From positions 96,687 to 160,686 of the forward strand of contig NZ_MUHD01000034.1 of assembly GCF_002217395.1 (NCBI RefSeq): DNA of 64,000 bases, written 5' to 3'. Origin of the DNA: Flavobacterium plurextorum (GTDB lineage: Bacteria; Bacteroidota; Bacteroidia; Flavobacteriales; Flavobacteriaceae). Positions 52,252 through 61,593 of the stretch are shown here, piece by piece (the first letter of the stretch is position 1; each line of letters begins with the position of its first letter). A model generated the notes under the pieces. That model did no database searches, was not told the DNA's origin, and worked only from the letters and a program-made list of their open reading frames with translations. A program made the position numbers and the translations under genes.

Positions 52252-53970
52252 TTATACCTTCAACGAAAACCAAAACGTACTTCCTAATCCCAAGTTACTT
52301 TCTACACCAACATTTCCGTTCTGTGCTTCAATGAATTCTTTACTAATGGCTAATCCTAATCCTGTTCCAGATTTTTGACTGCCGGGAACTTGAAAATATT
52401 TATCAAAAACTCGGTCTTTATATCTTGTGTCAATTCCTTTTCCAGTGTCGATAACCTGAAATACGATTTGATTATTTTCTTTTCTTAGTTTGATAAAAAT
52501 AGTACTTTTTTCAGAAGAATATCTGATTGCATTTGACAAATAATTAATTAAAACCCAACCTGTTTTTTCGCTGTCGGCTTTCACATCTTGAAGATCTTCA
52601 TCAGCGTCAATTACAAGTTTAATTTGTTTTTGGTCGGCTTGAACTTTTACTGCTTCAACAGCATAATTTACAATTTTATGCGGATTGCTTTTTTCGATAT
52701 TCAGCTGAATATTTCCAGTTTCTAATTGTGATAAATTAAGCAATTCGCCTGTAATTTTCAACAATCTCTGACTGTCATCTTTTATACTTTCTACCAATTG
52801 TTTTTGGTCGTCGTTCATATCGCCCGTTTTTCCATTTTCAAGTAATTGAAGGCTTAATTTTATAGAAGCAATTGGCGTTTTTAATTCGTGTGAAACTGTC
52901 GCAATAAAATTGGTTTTGGCAAAATCCAGTTCTTTAAAAAGAGTAATATTTCTCAGGATAATAACATCGCCAATATTGATTTCTTTTTCTTCTCCCGTTG
53001 GAATTATTGTAATATTTAGAATTTCTTTTTCGAAATAACTTTCTTTTCCGTGTGCATAAATTTTCAGCGGTTGTTTTTTTGGTGCATCAACATCTTCTTT
53101 TAAAATCAAAGAGCGAATCAAATCATTGGATAAGGCTAGAGTAGAAGCCGATTTTCCGATAACATCTTCCAATTTCAGTCCAATAATTTTCAACGCTTCA
53201 TCATTGGCAAATAAAACAATTCCTTCATGGTCTAAACCAATAATTGGATCGTGCATATTATTGATAAGTGTTTCCAGTCGTTTCTTCTCAAAAAAGAGCT
53301 TATACAAATTGCTGTCATTATATTCCTGGAGTTTCTGCGCCATCGTATTAAACGATTTTGCTAAATCTCCATATTCATTATGATTGGTAAAATGAACACG
53401 CTCTGAATAGTTTTTATTAGCAATTTCCTTAATACTCAGCGTTAATTCCTTAATTGGATTGGCAATATTATTGGGTAAATTAACCAGCAGATTAAAAGCA
53501 ATCAGAAAACATAAACTGCCCACAATTGCAATCCATAAATTGGCATTTTCGGCAGTCAGTTTTGCAATGTCGCTTTTCTGTTTTATCGCATCCAGATTCA
53601 GTTTCATAATCGCAAAAATATTCTGTCTGATTTTTGTTTTTAAGGCTTCGCTGGCACCATTTTTTTCTAAAATAGTAAAACTTTTTTCCAGATTTTCGGT
53701 TGCTTCCTTTTCTCCGGGTTCCGTAACATTTTGTGTTTGTTTTTCAAGATAATCCTTGAAAATAAGAATCTTACTATCAGAGTTCGTTTTAAGTTCATCC
53801 AAAGACAAAATCATATTTCTAGAATATTCCAGCGTGTTATAATTTGCTTTCAGAATATTCTCTGTATCTGCTTTTATCAAAAAAACAGAATAACCGCTCA
53901 CTAACGAAAGTATAATGATCATTAAAAATAACAATCCAACTCCCAGATTCAATTTGGTTTTAATTCTCAT
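52252..53970 (-). CDS. Sensor histidine kinase of the kdp locus
   Basis: This 572-aa kinase has two membrane helices (about 10-32 and 145-167) around a periplasmic helical sensor, a HAMP domain (about 168-220), a PAS domain (about 232-345), HisKA with the phosphorylated H361 (VSHELKTPI) and an HATPase (LINYLSNAIRYS, DTGKGID, GTGLGLAI). It is the last gene of the kdp cluster, next to a KdpD sensor half without a kinase domain. It probably supplies the missing kinase function, which is inference. Confidence 0.88.
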   Translation of the reverse strand: MRIKTKLNLGVGLLFLMIIILSLVSGYSVFLIKADTENILKANYNTLEYSRNMILSLDELKTNSDSKILIFKDYLEKQTQNVTEPGEKEATENLEKSFTILEKNGASEALKTKIRQNIFAIMKLNLDAIKQKSDIAKLTAENANLWIAIVGSLCFLIAFNLLVNLPNNIANPIKELTLSIKEIANKNYSERVHFTNHNEYGDLAKSFNTMAQKLQEYNDSNLYKLFFEKKRLETLINNMHDPIIGLDHEGIVLFANDEALKIIGLKLEDVIGKSASTLALSNDLIRSLILKEDVDAPKKQPLKIYAHGKESYFEKEILNITIIPTGEEKEINIGDVIILRNITLFKELDFAKTNFIATVSHELKTPIASIKLSLQLLENGKTGDMNDDQKQLVESIKDDSQRLLKITGELLNLSQLETGNIQLNIEKSNPHKIVNYAVEAVKVQADQKQIKLVIDADEDLQDVKADSEKTGWVLINYLSNAIRYSSEKSTIFIKLRKENNQIVFQVIDTGKGIDTRYKDRVFDKYFQVPGSQKSGTGLGLAISKEFIEAQNGNVGVESNLGLGSTFWFSLKV

Positions 53971-54003
53971 ATTTTAATTTTTGTGTGAAATGTTACTTGT
54001 GTA

Positions 54004-54062
54004 AGATATAAAATGTGAGATGTGAAATGATCTTTGAGAAATACATTTTATATCTCACATTT
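54004..54062. repeat. Palindrome between histidine kinase and KdpD-half genes
   Basis: AGATATAAAATGT (54004-54016) pairs with ACATTTTATATCT (54043-54055). AAATGTGAGAT and ATCTCACATTT offer an alternative pairing. Confidence 0.75.
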
Positions 54063-55189
54063 CAAGATAATATTACAAGATCGACATTTGACAGAGACAG
54101 TTTGTTCAGCAAACGTCTAAAAATTGTTGTAGACAAAATTACTTTAAATAAATTCAAATGCGGTTTCCCGATACATACAGTTGTAATTTGTTTTTCTTCT
54201 ACAGTTGTTAAAATAGCATCTGCAATATTTGAGTTTTCTAATTTTATCACTTCTGCGCCTAATTGCACGGCGAGTTTAAAATTATTAATTAAATGCCGTT
54301 GTTTGTCCAAAGCAATTTTTGTACTGCTTTCTTTTGGCGTTTCCACATACAAAACATACCATAGTCCGTTATAATAACTTGCCAGACGAGCAGCTTTTCT
54401 AATTACAATTTTAGCCGTTTTATCATTGCTGCTAATGCAGGCCAAAAGTTTTTCGTGTCGTAAAGCATGAAGATTCGGAACTTCATTTTCAACTTTTCGA
54501 ACGACCTGACTCGCTACTTCTTTCAAAGCCAATTCTCGAAGTTGTAAAATCTGTTCCGATTTAAAAAAGTTCGTTAAAGCGGTCTGAATTTTATCTGGAG
54601 TATAAATTTTTCCTTCTTTCAAACGCGCAATCAAATCTTCGGATGTTAAATCGATATTCACGACTTCATCCGCCAATCGTAAAACATTATCAGGAATTCG
54701 TTCCTGAACATCAATATTTGTAATACGTTTTACATCTTCATTTAAACTTTCAATATGCTGAATGTTTACAGCCGAAATCACGTTAATTCCAGCATCCAGA
54801 ATCTCTAATACATCCTGCCAGCGCTTTTCATTTTTACTTCCTTCAATGTTGGTGTGTGCCAATTCATCAACAATAACCACCTCTGGACGAAGATTAATAA
54901 TCGCCTGAACGTCGAGTTCTTCAAGTTCTTTTCCTTTATAAAAAATAGTCCGTCTCGGAATTATAGGCAATCCTGCTAATAATTCATGAGTTTCTTTTCG
55001 CATGTGCGTTTCGATGTAGCCAATTTTTACATCGATTCCGTTTTTTAATAACGAATGTGCTTCCTGAAGCATACGAAAAGTCTTGCCCACACCGGCACTC
55101 ATTCCAATGTAGATTTTGAACTTTCCCTTTCGTGATTTCTGAATTAAATCGAGAAAGTGCTGTGCATTATTTTCTTTTTCTTCTTTCAT
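54062..55189 (-). CDS. KdpD N-terminal half (KdpD sensor plus Usp domain, no kinase)
   Basis: This 375-aa protein corresponds to the cytoplasmic input half of KdpD: a nucleotide-binding KdpD domain (about 20-230, Walker A GVGKT at 33-37, Walker-B-like VVIVDELAHTN) and a Usp domain (about 247-375). The four membrane helices and histidine kinase of full-length KdpD (about 900 aa) are absent, and no frameshift is seen. It should sense K+ or ATP and talk to the separate kinase encoded next to it. Confidence 0.88.
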   Translation of the reverse strand: MKEEKENNAQHFLDLIQKSRKGKFKIYIGMSAGVGKTFRMLQEAHSLLKNGIDVKIGYIETHMRKETHELLAGLPIIPRRTIFYKGKELEELDVQAIINLRPEVVIVDELAHTNIEGSKNEKRWQDVLEILDAGINVISAVNIQHIESLNEDVKRITNIDVQERIPDNVLRLADEVVNIDLTSEDLIARLKEGKIYTPDKIQTALTNFFKSEQILQLRELALKEVASQVVRKVENEVPNLHALRHEKLLACISSNDKTAKIVIRKAARLASYYNGLWYVLYVETPKESSTKIALDKQRHLINNFKLAVQLGAEVIKLENSNIADAILTTVEEKQITTVCIGKPHLNLFKVILSTTIFRRLLNKLSLSNVDLVILS

Positions 55190-55405
55190 GTTTTTTTGCC
55201 ACGAAGGCGCTAAGTCACAAAGTTTTTTTTAGCCACAGATTATACAGATTAAAAAGATTATTGAATGGCTTTGTCTTGATTTATTTGCCACGAATTACAC
55301 CAATTTCCACGAATTATATTTAAATAAAAATTAGCGAAAATTGGTGTAATTCGTGGCGAAAAAAAATCCTTTTAATCCTTTTAATCTTTGGCAAGAAACA
55401 TTCTC
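55190..55405. repeat. Gap with a 20-bp perfect palindrome and other dispersed repeats
   Basis: A perfect 20-bp inverted repeat (55287-55306 with 55338-55357, arm starting GCCACGAATTACACC) encloses 31 nt. AGCCACAGATTATACAG at about 55231 belongs to another dispersed repeat whose start recurs at the right end of the window (63981-64000). Confidence 0.75.
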
Positions 55406-56482
55406 CTAAAAACTAATCGCCAAGGAAGACGTTACAAACGTATTCGTATCCGTTGGAACATTATTTTTTGTAAAGATTTCATCCTTACTCGAAAGATTTC
55501 TAGCCTCAATTCTAAACATTACATTATCAGTAACTAAGTAATCAAAGTTAGCTGAAAATCCGTAAGTTTTAAAACCATTTGGTGTTTCAGTTGCGATAAT
55601 TACCCCTTTTTCATCACTATAATATTCGCCGCGCGCTGCAAGCTGAATTTTATCCGTTGGTTTGTATTGCAAAATTAAAACTGGCGAAAACCAAGTATCG
55701 TATTTATTACTGTTTTTAGCCGATTGCTGAGATCCAATATCAAGACCAGCTGTTATGTTTGTTTTTCCCGTTACTTTAAATTGTCCGTAGAAGTTATTAA
55801 AATAACGCCATTTTTTGTCAATGTCCGGCTGCTCATTTCCAACATAAGTACTCCAGTTTAAAACAACTCGATCAGACGGTTTGTAAGTAACCTGAGTTCC
55901 AAAAGCAGGCGTTTGATTTCCTTCAACCTTCTCAATTCGCTGCCAGCCATTTAAGTACATACCCGCCAAATACCACTCTCCAGATTCAGAAGTATAACCA
56001 ATTTTAACTCCTGTTTCATAATAAGGAGAATTTTCAGCCAGAATACTTCGTGATAAAGTCTGGCAATCTTTTCCAATCGCACTTTCAAAACCAATATGCG
56101 AAGGCATAATTCCAGCATCAATCCATAAATTATGAGTCGATGAAATTCTTACACCAACATTTGCTTCGTAAACATTTTTCAACAAGCCTTGTTCAGCCGC
56201 CATATTGTATTCGGCATATGTTCCCGCCATCAGGGCAAAATTACCACGAATATTATCTTTGTTGTAATTTACTTTTGCCATTCCTAAATTAATATTCACT
56301 TCATTACTTTTATTAAAATTGTAAAAAAAGTTTGGTCGAGTATGATCTTCTGGTTTCCCAAAATCGTAACTATAATAAGTTTCTACATATCCTGAAAATG
56401 TTAATGGACTTTTTGATTCTTCTTGTGCATGTAAATTGCTGTAACCAAAAGCGATTAAAGCAGTAAGTATAATTTTTTTCAT
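55406..56482 (-). CDS. Outer-membrane porin of the kdp locus (OmpL/bbp2-like)
   Basis: This 358-aa protein has a signal peptide (about 1-19, ending HAQ) and beta-barrel-like strands to its aromatic C-terminal end (FVTSSLAISF). It matches, from memory, the putative porin family 2 (bbp2). It lies between kdpC and the KdpD-half gene on the same strand. A potassium or general ion passage role across the outer membrane is plausible from context only. Confidence 0.75.
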   Translation of the reverse strand: MKKIILTALIAFGYSNLHAQEESKSPLTFSGYVETYYSYDFGKPEDHTRPNFFYNFNKSNEVNINLGMAKVNYNKDNIRGNFALMAGTYAEYNMAAEQGLLKNVYEANVGVRISSTHNLWIDAGIMPSHIGFESAIGKDCQTLSRSILAENSPYYETGVKIGYTSESGEWYLAGMYLNGWQRIEKVEGNQTPAFGTQVTYKPSDRVVLNWSTYVGNEQPDIDKKWRYFNNFYGQFKVTGKTNITAGLDIGSQQSAKNSNKYDTWFSPVLILQYKPTDKIQLAARGEYYSDEKGVIIATETPNGFKTYGFSANFDYLVTDNVMFRIEARNLSSKDEIFTKNNVPTDTNTFVTSSLAISF

Positions 56483-56820
56483 TGTTAATTGTGGTATTCA
56501 AACCCGAAAGGGTTAATTAATTATTAGTAGATTTTTTTAGGAGCTATTTCCCGCTATCCGTTTCAATCTTTTGTACCGAACGCCGGTACAAAAGGATTTT
56601 CACTACTATCGGGGCTAGAGTATTTGGGGTAAAAAAGGCGTTTTTGTTTCCTGCAAGGTTTTTGAAACCTTGTAGGTATTTAATTTTAAAGTTTTTGATT
56701 CAACGTCTTGTTTTGTCATTTCGATCCCGAAGCCTCGGGATCGAAATGACAAGAATACGCATAGAAAAACCTTAGTGTCTTAGCGACTCAGTCCCGAAGC
56801 TTCGGGATCAGAATCTCGTT
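56483..56820. other. Gene-free gap packed with palindromic elements
   Basis: No gene is seen. The gap holds four structures: an RNA-like element at 56537-56620, a small stem CAAGGTTT/AAACCTTG (56654-56672), an 18-bp perfect stem (56713-56730 with 56735-56752) and CCCGAAGCTTCGGG (about 56792-56805). They separate kdpC from the porin gene. Confidence 0.7.
56537..56620 (-). ncRNA. Structured intergenic element, possibly a Flavo-1-type RNA
   Basis: On the minus strand the element reads from AGCCCCGATAGTAGTG, through an 11-bp perfect stem (CTTTTGTACCG with its complement, loop GCGTT), to ACGGATAGCGGGAAATAGCT. The conserved flanks GATAG and AGCTCC can also pair. I recall this sequence as widespread in flavobacterial intergenic regions. 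The Flavo-1 assignment is from memory and unverified, and orientation is uncertain. Confidence 0.45.
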
Positions 56821-57372
56821 TTATCGAAGCTGATCAAGCGCCACATTCAATTCCAAAACATTAACAGTTTCAGGTCCAACAACAGCCGAATTAATTTTAG
56901 ACTCAACCAAAGCTTTTACTTTAGCTTCATCCAATTTTCTTTCTTTGGCAATTCGTTTTACTTGAATCAAAGCACCTTGAGGAGAAATATTAGGATCTAA
57001 TCCACTTCCTGAAGCCGTTACCATATCAGCCGGAATTTCAGATTTTTTCAAGTAAGGATGAACAAGTAAAAGGGTATCAATTCTTTTTTGAACCAAAGCT
57101 AAATATTCAGCATTACTTGGACCTTTGTTACTTCCGGCACTTCCCGCAGCATTATAATCAACTGCAGAAGGTCTTCCCCAGAAATAATTCGACTTATCGA
57201 ATTTTTGACCAATTTTTTGGTATCCAACCACTTTTCCGTTTACCGAAATCGTTTCTCCTTTCCCTTGATTTGGAGCTAATTTTGCAATTCCGTAAATCGC
57301 TAATGGATAAATAACCGCAAACAAAATCAAAGTAAATACGGTAAGTTTTAATAGTGAAAATATAGTTTTCAT
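56821..57372 (-). CDS. kdpC: Potassium-transporting ATPase subunit KdpC
   Basis: This 183-aa subunit has one N-terminal membrane helix (about 10-31) and a periplasmic domain with the family motifs YFWGRPSAVDYNAAGSAGSN and TASGSGLDPNISPQGA. It stabilises the KdpFABC complex at the inner membrane. It follows kdpB after 83 bp. Confidence 0.96.
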   Translation of the reverse strand: MKTIFSLLKLTVFTLILFAVIYPLAIYGIAKLAPNQGKGETISVNGKVVGYQKIGQKFDKSNYFWGRPSAVDYNAAGSAGSNKGPSNAEYLALVQKRIDTLLLVHPYLKKSEIPADMVTASGSGLDPNISPQGALIQVKRIAKERKLDEAKVKALVESKINSAVVGPETVNVLELNVALDQLR

Positions 57373-57455
57373 GTTTTTAATTTAAAATGTTAGAAGTAAA
57401 ATATTAGAAGTAAAATGTAAAATGTAGATTTTCGCATTTCACTAACCATATTTCA

Positions 57456-59489
57456 CTAAATAAATAGAGCAACAAGCAAATCAATTACTTTGATTCCGAT
57501 AAAAGGAACAATTAAACCACCCAAACCATAAATCAAAAGGTTTCTTTTTAGGATGGCACTGGCTCCAATTGGACGATAATCGACACCTTTCAGCGCAAGC
57601 GGAATCAATATCGGAATGATAATCGCGTTGAAAATTACAGCTGATAAAATCGCACTTTCAGGACTGTGCAGATTCATAATATTTAAACCTTGAAGCGCAG
57701 GAATCGCAGTAATAAAAAGAGCAGGAACAATAGCAAAATATTTCGCAACGTCATTTGCAATAGAAAAAGTAGTTAAAGTACCTCGAGTCATTAAAAGCTG
57801 TTTTCCAATTTCAACAATCTCAATTAGTTTCGTTGGATCATTGTCAAGATCGACCATGTTTCCTGCTTCTTTTGCAGCCTGAGTTCCGCTGTTCATGGCA
57901 ACTCCCACATTCGCTTGAGCCAAAGCCGGAGCATCATTTGTTCCGTCACCCATCATGGCAACTAATCTTCCTTCGGCTTGCTCTTTTCTGATGTAATTCA
58001 TTTTATCCTCAGGTTTCGCTTCGGCAATAAAATCATCAACACCAGCAGCTTCGGCAATAAATTTTGCTGTAAGCGGATTATCACCTGTAACCATTACCGT
58101 TTTGATTCCCATTCTGCGTAAGCGCTCAAAACGTTCTTTCATTCCCGTTTTAATAATATCCTGAAGTTCGATTACACCTTGAACTACATTGTTTTTTATA
58201 ACAACCAGCGGAGTTCCTCCGTTAGATGAAATCGTAATTACTTGTTGTGCAGTATCATCTGGGAAAGAATTTCCTGCTTGCAGTGCGATGTTTTTAGCAG
58301 CATCTTGCGCACCTTTTCTAATATTTGTACCATCTTTTAAAATAACTCCGGAAGTTCTCGTTTCAGCGGTAAATTTGATTAAAGTAGCACCTTCAATAGA
58401 TAATTTACTGGCAGTTTCGGCTCCTGCCAATTCCACGATACTTTTCCCTTCCGGAGTATCATCTGCTAATGAGCTTAACACAGCAGATTTTATAAATTCT
58501 TCCTCTGAAATCCCTTTAGAAGGATAAAAATTGGTTGCTTTTCTGTTCCCAATTGTAATGGTTCCTGTTTTATCTAAAAGCAGTACATCAATATCTCCAG
58601 CAGTTTCGACTGCTTTTCCAGATTTCGTGATTACGTTAGCTCGCAAAGCTCTGTCCATTCCTGCAATACCAATCGCAGAAAGTAAACCTCCAATTGTAGT
58701 TGGAATTAAACATACAAACAAAGCAATGAAAGCCGCAATCGTGATGGGTGCGTTGGCATAGTCGGCAAACGGTTTTAGCGTAACGCACACAATCACGAAG
58801 ATTAAAGTAAATGCGGCTAATAAAATGGTTAATGCGATTTCGTTTGGTGTTTTCTGACGGCTTGCACCTTCAACCAAAGCAATCATTTTATCTAAAAAGC
58901 TTTCGCCAGGTTCAGAAGTTACTTTTACTTTAATTTTATCAGATAATACTTTTGTTCCTCCGGTTACTGAAGATTTGTCTCCGCCAGCTTCCCGAATTAC
59001 AGGTGCACTTTCTCCGGTAATAGCACTTTCGTCGATTGTAGCCAGACCTTCGATAATTTCACCATCGGCAGCAATTAAATCGCCAGCCTCACAAACAAAA
59101 ACATCGTCTTTTTTTAATGCCGAAGAACTGATATTTCTAATTTCTCCGTTAGGTAAAATTTGTCTTGCGGGAGTTTCTTCTCTTGTTTTTCGTAAGCTGT
59201 CGGCTTGTGCTTTTCCTCTTGCTTCGGCAATTGCTTCGGCGAAATTGGCAAACAATAGCGTTGCTAATAAAATTAAAAATACAATTAGGTTATAAGTAAG
59301 ACTTCCTTGGTCGTTTGCTCCCATTAATATTGAAATGCAAACGGCAAACATAATTGCAGTTCCAATTTCTACGGTAAACATTACCGGATTTTTGATCATC
59401 ATTTTTGGATTAAGCTTGACAAAAGATTGCACTAAGGCTTCTTTTACCTGTTTACTTTCAAATAATGAAGTGGATTTATTAGTTGTCAT
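57456..59489 (-). CDS. kdpB: Potassium-transporting P-type ATPase subunit KdpB
   Basis: This 677-aa P-type ATPase subunit hydrolyses ATP to drive K+ uptake through KdpA. The phosphorylated D306 is in DKTGTITIGN, the dephosphorylation motif is TGES (158-161), and the hinge is MVTGDNPLTA. S161 is the serine that is inhibited by phosphorylation in E. coli KdpB. It lies between kdpA and kdpC. Confidence 0.97.
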   Translation of the reverse strand: MTTNKSTSLFESKQVKEALVQSFVKLNPKMMIKNPVMFTVEIGTAIMFAVCISILMGANDQGSLTYNLIVFLILLATLLFANFAEAIAEARGKAQADSLRKTREETPARQILPNGEIRNISSSALKKDDVFVCEAGDLIAADGEIIEGLATIDESAITGESAPVIREAGGDKSSVTGGTKVLSDKIKVKVTSEPGESFLDKMIALVEGASRQKTPNEIALTILLAAFTLIFVIVCVTLKPFADYANAPITIAAFIALFVCLIPTTIGGLLSAIGIAGMDRALRANVITKSGKAVETAGDIDVLLLDKTGTITIGNRKATNFYPSKGISEEEFIKSAVLSSLADDTPEGKSIVELAGAETASKLSIEGATLIKFTAETRTSGVILKDGTNIRKGAQDAAKNIALQAGNSFPDDTAQQVITISSNGGTPLVVIKNNVVQGVIELQDIIKTGMKERFERLRRMGIKTVMVTGDNPLTAKFIAEAAGVDDFIAEAKPEDKMNYIRKEQAEGRLVAMMGDGTNDAPALAQANVGVAMNSGTQAAKEAGNMVDLDNDPTKLIEIVEIGKQLLMTRGTLTTFSIANDVAKYFAIVPALFITAIPALQGLNIMNLHSPESAILSAVIFNAIIIPILIPLALKGVDYRPIGASAILKRNLLIYGLGGLIVPFIGIKVIDLLVALFI

Positions 59490-59524
59490 TTTTTCTTTGT
59501 ATTATTTGTTAGCTAATTTTTTTT

Positions 59525-59656
59525 AAACACATAGAGACATAGATTTTAACTTTGAGAAAAAGGCGTTTAACTTGCATAAATGCACATAGCTATGTGTGAA
59601 AACGAGTTTTCTTTTTACTCTTTTTTATGGACTTATTTCTATGTTTCTATGTGTTT
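59525..59656. repeat. Inverted-repeat element, copy B
   Basis: AAACACATAGAGACATAG faces CTATGTTTCTATGTGTTT at the right end. The middle has AAAGGCGTTTAACTTG, as in copy A at 45768-45864, plus an extra palindrome (CACATAGCTATGTG). It sits between kdpA and kdpB. Confidence 0.78.
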
Positions 59657-59685
59657 AATTTTTTTCAGCATTTAAAAATGAGTTG

Positions 59686-61407
59686 TTATTTTAGTGTGAA
59701 ATATTCAGCCAATGGACCTAAAGCCAAAGCAGGGAAGAACGATAAAGCAGCGATAATTGCGATTACGGCAAAAGTCATTATTCCAAAAATTGAGGTATCC
59801 GTTTTTAAAGTTCCTGCACTTTCAGGAATGTATTTTTTACCAGCCAATAAACCTGCAATTGCCAATGGTCCGATGATTGGAATAAAACGGCTTAACAGCA
59901 GCACAATTCCTGTAGTGATATTCCAAAACGGATTATTATCTCCTAAACCTTCAAAACCAGAACCGTTGTTGGCCGCGCTCGAAGTGTATTCGTATAACAT
60001 TTCTGAGAATCCGTGATTTCCAGGATTATTTAACCAGCCTGTCGCATTTCCGCTGAACCAATAACCCATTGCAGTATCATGAGCAGCAAAGTAAGAAGCT
60101 AAAGCAGTTCCTGACAATATTAATAATGGGTGAAGAATGGCGATAAAAGCAGCTATTTTTACTTCCCGAGCTTCGATTTTCTTTCCTAAAAATTCAGGAG
60201 TTCGACCTACCATTAATCCAGAGATAAATACTGCCAGAATAATAAAAATGTAGTAGTTCAAAATACCTACACCACATCCACCGTAAAAGGCATTGACCAT
60301 CATAGCTAGTAATTCCATTGCACCAGAAACAGGCATTGAACTATCGTGCATACTATTAACTGAACCTGTAGAAATTACGGTTGTAGCAATACTCCAAAAA
60401 CCAGATATTGCTGGTCCAAACCGAACTTCTTTTCCTTCCATCGCTCCATTTGTCTGGGCGATTCCCATTTTTTCGATGGCAGGATTTCCGTTAATTTCGC
60501 TCATAACCGTTGGAGTTACTAATAATAAGAATCCAACCGTCATTACTCCGAAGATTATGTAGGATAGTTTTCTTTTCTTTAAATAAAAACCTAGAGCAAA
60601 AATCATCGCAAACGGAACAATCATTTGTGCCCAAAGTTCAACTGCATTTGTAAAATATGTTGGGTTTTCTAACGGATGTGAGGAGTTAGCTCCAAAAAAT
60701 CCGCCGCCATTTGTACCAATATGTTTAATAGCAATAAAAGCAGCAGCAGGACCTCTCGATACTTCTACTTTGTCACCTTGTAAAGTTGTAATAGCATCTT
60801 TTCCTTCAAAAGTCATTGGAGTACCGCTAAAAACTAAAGCGATTGCTACAATTGCTGAAAGTGGTAATAAAATACGAGTACAGCTTTTAATGAAATAATT
60901 GTAAAAATTACCCAGTTTTTCCGTAGTTCTTTCTTTCATTGCAGTAAAAACCATTGCAGCAGCAGCCAATCCGATACCAGCAGAAACAAATTGAAGAAAC
61001 ATCAATACTATTTGTGAAAGGTATGAAACCCCGCTTTCGCCGGAATAGTGCTGTAAATTGCAATTGACTAAAAATGAAATGGCAGTATTAAATGCCAAAT
61101 CAGGTGTCATAGATGGGTTGTTATCTGGGTTAAGGGGCAATGAACCTTGAGACAATAAGACAAAAAAGCAAAGAAAGAACCAAATCATGTTTATACTTAA
61201 AAGTGCTTTTAAGTGTTGTTTCCAGTTCATTTCTTCGGCAGGATTTATACCGCTGATTTTAAAAATAAATTTTTCAATTGGATTGAAAATTGGATCAAGA
61301 AGTGTTTTATCTCCCAAATACACTTTAGCAATATATTTTCCTAAAGGAATAGCTAAAACAATTGTTAAGATAAAAATACCAATGACGCCTAATAATTCTG
61401 TGTTCAT
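59686..61407 (-). CDS. kdpA: Potassium-transporting ATPase subunit KdpA
   Basis: This 573-aa membrane subunit is the K+ channel of the Kdp complex, with about ten helices and four selectivity-loop regions, such as NTAISFLVNCNLQHYSG and GTNGGGFFGANSSHP. The frame is open upstream to 61488, but the ATG at 61407 gives the normal start MNTELLGVIG, and the extension would be made of repeat sequence. Confidence 0.96.
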   Translation of the reverse strand: MNTELLGVIGIFILTIVLAIPLGKYIAKVYLGDKTLLDPIFNPIEKFIFKISGINPAEEMNWKQHLKALLSINMIWFFLCFFVLLSQGSLPLNPDNNPSMTPDLAFNTAISFLVNCNLQHYSGESGVSYLSQIVLMFLQFVSAGIGLAAAAMVFTAMKERTTEKLGNFYNYFIKSCTRILLPLSAIVAIALVFSGTPMTFEGKDAITTLQGDKVEVSRGPAAAFIAIKHIGTNGGGFFGANSSHPLENPTYFTNAVELWAQMIVPFAMIFALGFYLKKRKLSYIIFGVMTVGFLLLVTPTVMSEINGNPAIEKMGIAQTNGAMEGKEVRFGPAISGFWSIATTVISTGSVNSMHDSSMPVSGAMELLAMMVNAFYGGCGVGILNYYIFIILAVFISGLMVGRTPEFLGKKIEAREVKIAAFIAILHPLLILSGTALASYFAAHDTAMGYWFSGNATGWLNNPGNHGFSEMLYEYTSSAANNGSGFEGLGDNNPFWNITTGIVLLLSRFIPIIGPLAIAGLLAGKKYIPESAGTLKTDTSIFGIMTFAVIAIIAALSFFPALALGPLAEYFTLK

Positions 61408-61432
61408 AATATGTGAGTTTTTGTAAAATGTA

Positions 61433-61512
61433 AAATGTGAATCTGTAAAAAGTGAGATGTGATTTGTGAAATGAAAGACATCTAACATTTCACTTTTGAC
61501 ATTTCACATTTA
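61433..61512. repeat. Palindrome between kdpF and kdpA
   Basis: AAATGTGAA and AAAAGTGA on the left pair with TCACTTTT and TTTCACATTT on the right in an imperfect 20-bp stem. It belongs to the TGTGAAATGT-type repeat family of this locus. Confidence 0.7.
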
Positions 61513-61590
61513 TTAAAATTTTTCGGGTTTGATTAATACATAAATCAAATACACGAAAACGGCGATTGAAATAATAAATAGTGCGGTCAT
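61513..61590 (-). CDS. kdpF: Potassium-transporting ATPase subunit KdpF
   Basis: This 25-aa peptide is a single membrane helix starting MTALFIISIAVFVYLIYVLI and ending in KPEKF. The helix followed by Lys-Pro-Glu-(K/R)-(F/L) is typical of KdpF, which packs against KdpA and stabilises the complex. It lies just upstream of kdpA, as expected. It is below the length cut-off of most gene finders. Confidence 0.9.
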   Translation of the reverse strand: MTALFIISIAVFVYLIYVLIKPEKF

Positions 61591-61593
61591 GAT

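Noticed and set aside
54062..55189. KdpD half as a frameshifted pseudogene of a full KdpD
   Set aside because: The frame ends cleanly after a complete Usp domain, and no DUF4118 membrane or kinase remnant of KdpD type follows. The next kinase has its own signal region, HAMP and PAS.
58975..59295. Open frames on the plus strand opposite kdpB and kdpA
   Set aside because: They are low-complexity hydrophobic complements of membrane helices of kdp genes, without recognisable domains or promoters.
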